This document shows, one piece after another, positions 1 through 6,685 of a stretch of DNA of 22,497 bases. The stretch is from an uncultured Prevotella sp. (lineage in GTDB: Bacteria > Bacteroidota > Bacteroidia > Bacteroidales > Bacteroidaceae). Below the pieces are notes generated by a model. That model searched no databases. It had not been told where the DNA came from and saw nothing but the letters and a program-made list of their open reading frames with translations. Positions within the stretch are counted from its first letter, which is position 1. Each line of letters begins with the position of its first letter. Location of the stretch: NCBI GenBank assembly GCA_900548195.1, contig URJQ01000037.1:1-22497 (forward strand), read 5' to 3'. The translations under genes were made by a program, and so were the position numbers.

Positions 1-133
1 TAGGCGGAAACGGTTGACAATTGGCTGGCACAATGGCTTATTTCTTTAGTGAAAAGTGAAGAGTGAAAAATCGCGCTGACGCGGTTGTGGTTTCTTATCT
101 TATATCTGTCGGTAACGCGGCTGGCACAGTGGC
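1..133 (-). repeat. Dispersed intergenic element, copy A
   Basis: This is the first of four related copies (others at 4841-4987, 6430-6585 and 20631-20684). It holds a short tandem tract of 7-mers of the form GTGAARA (three units, about 49-69), then a GC-rich palindromic part (ATCGCGCTGACGCGG, 70-84), a linker TTTCTTATCTTATATC and a GGTAACGCGG motif. It lies just downstream of the stop of cbiJ-cbiD, so it would be the 3' end of the cobalamin operon transcript. The window edge may cut it. No gene is seen in 1-158. Confidence 0.75.
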
Positions 134-158
134 GGAGGGATGGGAAAACCTTTATTCC

Positions 159-1883
159 TCACACATTTTTGATAATAATAATCTCGAGATTGCCTTGCGG
201 CAAGAGAGGCTTGCAGACGTCGTGGCAATGGGCTGTGAGAACGCTTACGAAGGAATCGAGACGCGATGGCGGCACTATAGTCCACAGTTCACGAGCTAAA
301 GTGATGGCTTTGGCGCGCTTGCAGACCTCCTCGTCACAACCGGCTTCCGCCAGAATACGAATGATGAAATCCTTATCCATGACGCATCGCTTGCTGTGAG
401 TGTCGAGATTGCCGGCTGCCAGTTTCACTGCCTTACCCAGCATCATCACGAGATGCACGCAGGAAAAATGCAGTTCGTCAGCGATTTGCAGAGTAGCACC
501 AATGAAATTGCCATACTCCACGAAGCACTGGTCAGGCAAATCAGCGTATCGTTCACGTACCATTCGCTCGCTTTTAGCTCCACTATTGATTACCACTTGA
601 TCAGTTCCGGAAGCCTTTGCTACGGTCATACATTTGCGAATGCTATCCACAAACGCCTGTTCGGAGAAAGGCTTGATGATACCAGAGACACCAACGATGC
701 TGATACCGCCCTCAATGCCAAGTCGAGGATTAAAGGTATGGTGTGCCAACTCTTCGCCACCAACTACGGAGAGGGTGACATTGACCTGCGCTTCGTGCAG
801 ATTGGTGTGGATCATCTGCCTCGGCACCTTATTGATAGCCGCTTCTCCAGGAGGGAAATCAAAGCCAGGAAGCGTAAATCTGCCGATTCCCTCGCCGCCG
901 ATGATGGCGAGAGGCTTGCCAGTAAGCTCCACTTTAGCCCTTATTTCCGCCCCATTCGTGATGTCAGGGTCGTCACCGCTTGGCTTGATGACGAAGGCAT
1001 AGCCGTCCCCATAACCCACACTGACGGGGATGGTCTCGCCATTAGGCAGGGTGATATCCACGCTATCAGGCTCCTTTCCCTGCAGTTGGCAGTATGCAGC
1101 CACGGCAGCGGCAGTGGCACAAGTGCCAGTGGTCAGTCCGCTATGGAGAGGATAAAATTCCGGAAGCAATCGTTCCACCATCAGTCGCAATCCATGCTCA
1201 CCGTTGACACAAAGGAATGACGACGGAGTGGCAGGGCGACGTATGGCAATCATCTTCATATTGCGTTGCCTTGCGCTTTCAGTTTTTTGCAGAAAACCGC
1301 CACTCAGTCCGCTTTCTTTCAGAATCATCACGTCAGCATTGACCTCTTCCGGCTGACCATATTTTACGATTTGGTCCATACTGACGCCACATTTCATGGC
1401 TTTGTCAATGCTTGACTGGCGGTCAAGGATATGATAATACATCCTTATACCTTTCTGTTCCAATGGCTTAAGCCTCGCTATGCTTTGCACTCCCGTAGTG
1501 GCTTCTACGGTAAGACCAGGCTGTCGCCCCAATATCTCTATCACATCATCATAGGAATCCACCCATGTGATGTCCGCATCGCGTGGCGGGAAAATGCGCT
1601 CAAAGCGTATTACAGGCAGATGCAACTGAGTGCCGACCCTCGCCACAGTATCATGTAGCGTGGAGGCAAAAGGGTGGGCGGCATCTATTATCAGGCGTAT
1701 CGCCTTCTCTTGGCAGAAAGCCTTCATGTCGCTCTCCGTCAAAGCGCCGCTGATAGCAATGCCATGACATAGTTCTACGTCCTGCTCTCCGGTCTTTGTA
1801 GAGTAGTAGAACGTGGAACCAGCCTCTTCCAGTTCGCAGACGGCTTTGCGTCCTTCCGTTGTACCTCCTAATACGAGAATCAT
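159..1883 (-). CDS. cbiJD: CbiJ-CbiD fusion (cobalt-precorrin-6A reductase / C1-methyltransferase)
   Basis: This 574-residue protein carries two anaerobic corrin-ring activities. Residues 1 to about 240 match CbiJ/CobK, the NAD(P)H-dependent precorrin-6A reductase: the N-terminal GGTTEGR (6-12) and DAAHPFA (67-73) are family hallmarks. Residues about 245-574 match CbiD, the S-adenosylmethionine-dependent C1-methyltransferase that acts on cobalt-precorrin-5B: SGLTTGTCATAAA (248-260), PSGDDPDITNG (301-311), GIGRFTLPG (332-340) and GISIVGVSG (393-401). Both are cytoplasmic. The start ATG overlaps the stop of the upstream cbiG-cbiF by one base (TAATG), which suggests translational coupling. It is the last gene of the riboswitch-controlled operon. 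Fusing the two activities means CbiD's step (before) and CbiJ's step (after) sit on one chain. The domain assignments are firm; the exact linker border is an estimate. Confidence 0.95.
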   Translation of the reverse strand: MILVLGGTTEGRKAVCELEEAGSTFYYSTKTGEQDVELCHGIAISGALTESDMKAFCQEKAIRLIIDAAHPFASTLHDTVARVGTQLHLPVIRFERIFPPRDADITWVDSYDDVIEILGRQPGLTVEATTGVQSIARLKPLEQKGIRMYYHILDRQSSIDKAMKCGVSMDQIVKYGQPEEVNADVMILKESGLSGGFLQKTESARQRNMKMIAIRRPATPSSFLCVNGEHGLRLMVERLLPEFYPLHSGLTTGTCATAAAVAAYCQLQGKEPDSVDITLPNGETIPVSVGYGDGYAFVIKPSGDDPDITNGAEIRAKVELTGKPLAIIGGEGIGRFTLPGFDFPPGEAAINKVPRQMIHTNLHEAQVNVTLSVVGGEELAHHTFNPRLGIEGGISIVGVSGIIKPFSEQAFVDSIRKCMTVAKASGTDQVVINSGAKSERMVRERYADLPDQCFVEYGNFIGATLQIADELHFSCVHLVMMLGKAVKLAAGNLDTHSKRCVMDKDFIIRILAEAGCDEEVCKRAKAITLARELWTIVPPSRLDSFVSVLTAHCHDVCKPLLPQGNLEIIIIKNV

Positions 1884-3634
1884 TATTCTGTAGCTTTTCT
1901 GAACAAATGTGTGAAATGACTGCTGTAGAGTTCCGACAATCCATGCCTATTGTCTATGGCTTCGCCGACCACAATCATAGTGGTGAGGGTCAGATTATTG
2001 CCCTTTACTATGTCTGCCAGATGGTCGAGAGTGCCACGATAGATATGCTGATCGGGCCAAGTGAGGTGATAGCAAGCAGCGACAGGAGTGTGAGGAGGAT
2101 ATTCTTCGAGCAACTGTCGCTGAACATCATCTACTATTGACGCGCTGAGGAATATGCACATAGTGCTCTGACTGCGTGCCAGGAGGTGCAGCTTTTCCTT
2201 ATCCGGCATCGGAGTGCGTCCTTCGCCACGAGTAAGGATAATGGTCTGACAGCGCTCAGGGATAGTGAATTGTGAACGCAGTTCGGCAGCGGCAGCCAAG
2301 AAGGAAGATATTCCCGGCGTGATATGATAACTAATGTCATGCGAATCAAAGAAAGCCATCTGCTCCTGTATGGCTCCAAAGATGCAAGGGTCGCCAGTAT
2401 GCAGACGCACTACGAGGAGACCACGGTCAGTAAACGACTTCATCAGTTCGCATTGTTCCTCCAAAGCCATCGAAGCACTGCTTCTTACCACAGCACCATC
2501 TTTTGCGCAAAGCGTCAACTCGCGTGGCACGAGGCTGCCAGCATAGAGAATGAGGTCAGCAGTCTCCAGAAATCTTCTGCCACGCACCGATACGAGGTCA
2601 GGATCACCAGGACCTGCGCCGACAATCTCTACGTGACCACGACGCTCAAAGGCGGATTCCGTGGCTACTGCCAAAGTCCATTGTGCGCCTTTTTGCTTAG
2701 TAAGCAGCAGAGAATCAGAGCCGGCACCAATCATTGCAGCCGCTTCGCATACGCTCTTGGTGCCCACATGGCGTTCGACCACAGCGCTTGGAGTCGGTAC
2801 ATCCTTAGAGTTTAGCTGGTCAGCAGTGAGTAATTCCACTTTATATCCATCATTTTGCAACTTGATGACAGCGGGTTCGTCAGCCTTTACGTCAATGGTG
2901 TGCCATGCAGCTATGGCTTTTTCCATCACTCCATTCTCGCGCAGACAATGGCGTATCTCGTCCAATGTCTCGACAGGAGCCTGATGAGCCAGTCCGATAC
3001 CAGCGTGGAGACAGCGTGGAGAATACCATATCGCAGGCAGATTGGTCTCAGGTTTGACAGGACCTACGACGATAATCAATTTGAATTCATCCACAGGTAT
3101 GTCGTCAGAATGATAGAACACGCTGACGTGCTGAGGCAGATTAGCTTCCAGCCAGTCGGTGCCTTTATCCCTTACTTCCAGCAAGAGAGCGGTAGGGTAT
3201 CCTGCTACGAAGAGAGAAATCTGATTGTTGATATGCGTCTCGTCCATCTCCCAACCGAATCGAGCAGCGAGAGTGTCGAGAGCCCACAAGCCAGATAGGT
3301 CGCTCTGAGTGGTGATGACAGCCTCCGCACCTATGATATGGGCAATGATTTTTGTCAATTCGTTAGCCCCGCCTACATGGCCTGATACCACAGCGATGGC
3401 GTGCTTGCCACAGGTATCTACGCATACCACGGCAGGGTCGGCATGCTTGTCGGCAATCAGAGGGGCGATAGTGCGCACGCATATGCCGAGGGCAGAGATG
3501 AATACGAAGGCATTATAATCGTGCCAGCGTGGAGAAACATCATTTATATGCAGGATATCAGCGCCTGTTTCCTTGGCTATTGTTTCCGCCAAAGGGCGTT
3601 GTCCTTCTGAAATAATGACTATAGCTTGATACAT
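1883..3634 (-). CDS. cbiGF: CbiG-CbiF fusion (cobalt-precorrin-5A hydrolase / precorrin-4 C11-methyltransferase)
   Basis: This is a 583-residue bifunctional enzyme. Residues 1 to about 330 are CbiG: the N-terminal domain has SALGICVR (47-54) and SGHVGGANEL (84-93), and the C-terminal CbiG domain has HAGIGL (210-215) and a conserved stretch around 290-325 (VGTKSVCEAA). CbiG opens the delta-lactone of cobalt-precorrin-5A and releases acetaldehyde. Residues about 334-583 are CbiF/CobM, a tetrapyrrole methylase: VGAGPGDPDLVSVRG (338-352), LHTGDPCIFGA (411-421), ITPGISSF (438-445) and LTRGEGRTPMP (467-477) are the usual SAM-binding and substrate-loop motifs. The two domains catalyse consecutive steps (C11 methylation, then ring contraction). 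The start overlaps the end of cbiE-cbiT by 16 bases, and the stop shares a base with the next start, so this block is tightly packed. Confidence 0.95.
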   Translation of the reverse strand: MYQAIVIISEGQRPLAETIAKETGADILHINDVSPRWHDYNAFVFISALGICVRTIAPLIADKHADPAVVCVDTCGKHAIAVVSGHVGGANELTKIIAHIIGAEAVITTQSDLSGLWALDTLAARFGWEMDETHINNQISLFVAGYPTALLLEVRDKGTDWLEANLPQHVSVFYHSDDIPVDEFKLIIVVGPVKPETNLPAIWYSPRCLHAGIGLAHQAPVETLDEIRHCLRENGVMEKAIAAWHTIDVKADEPAVIKLQNDGYKVELLTADQLNSKDVPTPSAVVERHVGTKSVCEAAAMIGAGSDSLLLTKQKGAQWTLAVATESAFERRGHVEIVGAGPGDPDLVSVRGRRFLETADLILYAGSLVPRELTLCAKDGAVVRSSASMALEEQCELMKSFTDRGLLVVRLHTGDPCIFGAIQEQMAFFDSHDISYHITPGISSFLAAAAELRSQFTIPERCQTIILTRGEGRTPMPDKEKLHLLARSQSTMCIFLSASIVDDVQRQLLEEYPPHTPVAACYHLTWPDQHIYRGTLDHLADIVKGNNLTLTTMIVVGEAIDNRHGLSELYSSHFTHLFRKATE

Positions 3635-4812
3635 TTCTTAATGGTAATAGGGTTGAAATCGTTGAGAGAAATGGAAATAGAGGCTTGCTGAGAGAGCGGA
3701 AGTGCTGTGCAAGCTTCGTCAAATAGGCGGTTGCTCTCCGCAGTGACGCAATTCATCACGATACATCCGCCAGGCTTCAGTACTTCGCAGATGCGTGCCA
3801 TCATATCTTTCAGTTTGCCGCCATGCCCACCGATAAACACATTAGTAGGGGCAGGGAAGCAAGATAGGTCCTGTGCCAGGAAGTCACCGATGACAGGAGT
3901 TATGCCAGGCGTGCCGAAACGGCGTGAGTTTTCGCGCATAAGAGTTCCGCCTTCATTGCGGATTTCGAAGGCTATGATGTCGATGGAAGAAAATAATCTC
4001 TTTGATTCTATAGAGATACTGCCAGTGCAGAAGCCCACGTCCCATAGCACGCTGTCGCTCTGTAGTCCTAATTGCTGAATGCTCAATAGGCGGAAAGGCA
4101 TCTTTGTAATCATCCTCGGACGGCCCTCCAGTATGGCGAAAGCCTCGTCAGGAATGCCCATAGGAATCTTTTCGTTAGGATATTCCTGCATGAGGATGCA
4201 GCAATTGGGCAGTAAGAACGTCCTTTCAGCCGCCTCATTGAGGGACATCGTCTCCACTTTCTCCATGTCGGGATTGCCCAAATGCTCTCCGATAGCAATC
4301 TTATAGTTGGAATATCCGTAGTCCAAGAGCCTTTTTGCGATGGCAGAAGGAGTGTGGTTGCGGTCGGTCAGGCATCCAATCTTCTGTTTGCCCTCTATCA
4401 AAGCGGCATCAAGAGCATTCCACGGTCTGCCAGTCAGCGAGAGGAGGGTAAGGTCATGGTAAGGCAATACGAGTTTGTGGGCAAGCATCTGAAGCGAATG
4501 GAAGGTAGGGAAGACCTGAATGTCAGCCTCTGGAAACTTGCGTTTCAGCGTAGTGGCGAAGCCATAAAAGAGCGGATCGCCCGATGCAAAGACCACGATA
4601 GGGCAGTTGGCAGTGGAGTATTTCTGGAATACGTCAGCCAATGGCACTGTGATATCAATCCATTCAGCGCCTTCAGGCAGTCTGTCTGCCATGATTTCAT
4701 GATGGCGCGAACCGCCTGAGAAGACGTGGGATGAGGCTATTAGCTCTTCTACTTCCTTGTGGAAGGAAGGATTGGGATGGTCGGTGATTCCTATTACTTT
4801 GAATTGGAGCAT
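3619..4812 (-). CDS. cbiET: CbiE-CbiT fusion (CobL-type precorrin-6B methyltransferase/decarboxylase)
   Basis: This 397-residue protein has the CobL layout: an N-terminal CbiE domain (about 1-215) and a C-terminal CbiT domain (about 235-397). CbiE is a tetrapyrrole methylase that methylates C5; FASGDPLFYG (75-84) is its canonical motif. CbiT methylates C15 and removes the acetate side-chain carboxyl at C12; WDVGFCTGSISIE (257-269) is its SAM-binding motif I, and IGGHGGKL (327-334) is another conserved loop. Two spots differ from the textbook motifs: PTFHSLQ (102-108) where many family members have a PG/PS-S-S-FQ type motif, and GFCTG instead of GAGTG. Both are probably lineage variants. About 180 bases holding repeat copy B separate it from the upstream cbiH-cbiC; it overlaps the downstream gene by 16 bases. 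Confidence 0.94.
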   Translation of the reverse strand: MLQFKVIGITDHPNPSFHKEVEELIASSHVFSGGSRHHEIMADRLPEGAEWIDITVPLADVFQKYSTANCPIVVFASGDPLFYGFATTLKRKFPEADIQVFPTFHSLQMLAHKLVLPYHDLTLLSLTGRPWNALDAALIEGKQKIGCLTDRNHTPSAIAKRLLDYGYSNYKIAIGEHLGNPDMEKVETMSLNEAAERTFLLPNCCILMQEYPNEKIPMGIPDEAFAILEGRPRMITKMPFRLLSIQQLGLQSDSVLWDVGFCTGSISIESKRLFSSIDIIAFEIRNEGGTLMRENSRRFGTPGITPVIGDFLAQDLSCFPAPTNVFIGGHGGKLKDMMARICEVLKPGGCIVMNCVTAESNRLFDEACTALPLSQQASISISLNDFNPITIKKCIKL

Positions 4813-4840
4813 TTGGGTGTGGGGTGATTATCTGGGGAAA

Positions 4841-4987
4841 TCCGCCGGTGACGCGGCGGACACGGTGACTTGTTCCTTTAGTGAAAAGTGAAGAGTGAAA
4901 AGTGAAGAGTGAAAAATCGCGCCGACGCGGTTGCGGTTTCTTATCTTATATCAGCCGGTAACGCGGCGGACACGGTGGCTTGTTTCT
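4841..4987 (-). repeat. Dispersed intergenic element, copy B
   Basis: This copy fills the gap between cbiH-cbiC and cbiE-cbiT. It contains five GTGAARA 7-mers (about 4881-4915) followed by the GC-rich part (ATCGCGCCGACGCGG) and the TTTCTTATCTTATATC linker. GC-rich hairpins flank the tract on each side: CCGCCG...CGGCGG at 4842-4859, and GCCGGTAACGCGGCGGACACGG at about 4954-4975. It is the same orientation as copies A and C. I see no ORF or promoter in this gap. Confidence 0.85.
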
Positions 4988-4993
4988 TGCTTG

Positions 4994-6403
4994 TTAGAGG
5001 TCTCTGCCAGGGAGAAGGCAACCGGCATCGTCGAGGGTCATGATGGCATTGCATAGCGTTGCCGCGATGTTGCTGCCTCCCTTTCTGCCTTCTACGATGA
5101 CTTTAGGCACGTCATTGAAACTCTTCACCATATATTTAGACTCCTTGACATGGACAAAACCTACTGGGGCAGCGATGATGCCGAGCGGATGAGCCTTGTC
5201 GTGACGCATGAGTTCGCATAGCTCTATGAGGGCAGTAGGGGCGTTGCCGAAAGCGAAGAGCGCATCAGGATGCTCCTGAACGGCGAGACGAATGCCAGCC
5301 TGAGTGCGAGTGATATGCTGTTCAGCCGCCATAGTTTCCACTCTTGGGTCGTGGAGATAGCATTTTGCTTCGATGCCAAGACGTTGCAGAGCGCCCTTTC
5401 GTATGCCGCTCTCCACCATTGTTACATCGGTGACGATGGTGGTAAGGCGATGGTCGCGTATGCTTTCGTATATGCGAGTGGCGGCACTTGGGTCGGTGTA
5501 AAGCACATTCTCCATGTCGAAATCAGCAGTGGTATGTATGGCATGGAGCAGCAACCAGCGGTGGTCGATAGGGTAGTCGTGGCGATGAAGCTCAGAGAGA
5601 ATGGTCTGGAAGCTCTCTGTCATGATGCCAGCACCGATGGAACGCACCTCATTAGGCTGCCCGTATTTCGCAATATATCCACGTGGCGTAATCATCTTGT
5701 CGCCGAAAGAGAAGGTCTGCGAATTGCCTATGATGACGATGGTCAGCATATCTATGTCCTTAGGGTCGAGGTTGTTGAGGGTTGTTACCTTTACGGTCTC
5801 GCCTTCACGACCAGCCTGGCGGACGTAGCCTACAGGAGTATCTCCGCTTCGTCCCTCGCTGAGGAAAATCTCTTTCAGACGTCCTAACTGCCAGTAACGC
5901 TCGTTGGAACGAGGATTATAGATGGCAGTGACAAAGTCAGCCTGCGCCGCGGCAGTGATACGGCGCTCGATGAGGCTCCAAGGAGTCATGAGATCAGAGA
6001 GCGAAATGACGCAGAAATCGTGGCTGACAGGTGCTCCGAGCAATGCTCCGGCTTTCTGGAAAGCGGATATTCCTGGCAGAACAGAAATCTGAATGTCAGA
6101 ATTACTCTTGGCTTTCAGCTCCCAAACGAGGGATGCCATGCCATATATTCCAGCGTCACCGGACGACATCACCACCACATGATGCCCCTCTTCAGCCAGG
6201 CGAAATGCTTCTTCCGCTCTCTCGCATTCACGCTTCATGCCTGTGTCGATACACTGTGCAGAGGCTGGCAGCAGTGGGCGGATAAACTGGAAGTAGAACT
6301 TGTAGCCCACTACTATGTCGGCATTAGCGATAGTATTCCTTACCGCTAAGGTCATGTCGTCTTGACTTCCTGGACCTATTCCTATTACTGTGATTTGTTT
6401 CAT
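4994..6403 (-). CDS. cbiHC: CbiH-CbiC fusion (precorrin-3B C17-methyltransferase / precorrin-8X methylmutase)
   Basis: This is a 469-residue bifunctional enzyme. Residues 1 to about 250 are CbiH/CobJ, the tetrapyrrole methylase that methylates C17 and contracts the ring: GIGPGS (8-13), SSGDAGIYGMA (80-90), LPGISAFQ (109-116), ISLSDLMTPW (133-142) and IYNPRS (161-166) are diagnostic. Residues about 260-469 are CbiC/CobH, which moves the C11 methyl to C12 to give cobyrinate: the likely catalytic His is His290 (IHTTADFD), and GNAPTAL (386-392), PVGFVHVKESK (413-423) and EGRKGGSN (438-445) are family motifs. The fused activities are the first ring-contraction step and the last mutase step of the block encoded here. 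It is separated from the upstream receptor gene by about 280 bases of repeats, and no promoter is evident there, so I infer co-transcription with the riboswitch operon. Confidence 0.95.
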   Translation of the reverse strand: MKQITVIGIGPGSQDDMTLAVRNTIANADIVVGYKFYFQFIRPLLPASAQCIDTGMKRECERAEEAFRLAEEGHHVVVMSSGDAGIYGMASLVWELKAKSNSDIQISVLPGISAFQKAGALLGAPVSHDFCVISLSDLMTPWSLIERRITAAAQADFVTAIYNPRSNERYWQLGRLKEIFLSEGRSGDTPVGYVRQAGREGETVKVTTLNNLDPKDIDMLTIVIIGNSQTFSFGDKMITPRGYIAKYGQPNEVRSIGAGIMTESFQTILSELHRHDYPIDHRWLLLHAIHTTADFDMENVLYTDPSAATRIYESIRDHRLTTIVTDVTMVESGIRKGALQRLGIEAKCYLHDPRVETMAAEQHITRTQAGIRLAVQEHPDALFAFGNAPTALIELCELMRHDKAHPLGIIAAPVGFVHVKESKYMVKSFNDVPKVIVEGRKGGSNIAATLCNAIMTLDDAGCLLPGRDL

Positions 6404-6429
6404 TTGTTCTTTTGGGGGGATAAAATATG

Positions 6430-6585
6430 CTGGTAATCCGCTGGTAATCCGCCGGTAACGCGGCGGACACGGTGGCTTCTCTCTTTAGTGAAAAGTGAAG
6501 AGTGAAGAGTGAAGAGTGAAAAATCGCGCTGACGCGGTTGCGGTTTCTTGTCTTATATCCGCCGGTAACGCGGCGAACACGGGGG
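6430..6585 (-). repeat. Dispersed intergenic element, copy C
   Basis: This is the longest and cleanest copy. It has five GTGAARA 7-mers (about 6488-6522), the GC-rich part ATCGCGCTGACGCGG, and the linker TTTCTTGTCTTATATC. It is bracketed by two near-identical hairpin units, CCGCCGGTAACGCGGCGG at 6449-6466 and a one-base variant at 6559-6576. A partial GGTAATCCG duplication (6431-6450) precedes it. It lies in the operon gap between the second receptor gene and cbiH-cbiC. Confidence 0.85.
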
Positions 6586-6590
6586 AGGGG

Positions 6591-6680
6591 GTTGTTTTTG
6601 GTTGTGGGTTGTGGGTTTTTGGTTGTGGGTTGATATGTTTCTATAATACCAACAACCAATAACCAACAACCGACAACCAA
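6591..6680 (-). repeat. 7-mer tandem tract forming a large inverted repeat
   Basis: On the plus strand, a run of 7-mers of the GGTTGTK/GGGTTTT type (6591-6632) is followed by about 17 bases (6633-6649) and then a run of complementary 7-mers of the AACAACC/AATAACC type (6650-6680). The two arms can pair over most of their length in the transcript, giving a hairpin directly after the receptor stop codon at 6686. It has no clean U-tract, so it could be a weak terminator, an mRNA-stabilising 3' hairpin, or simply a repeat. Confidence 0.75.
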
Positions 6681-6685
6681 AGCAA

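Noticed and set aside
396..1220. A 274-codon plus-strand frame opposite cbiJ-cbiD
   Set aside because: The minus-strand frame carries all conserved CbiD motifs; the plus frame shows none.
4875..4915. GTGAARA tandem repeats as a CRISPR array
   Set aside because: The units are only 7 bp with no spacers, and there are no cas genes nearby.
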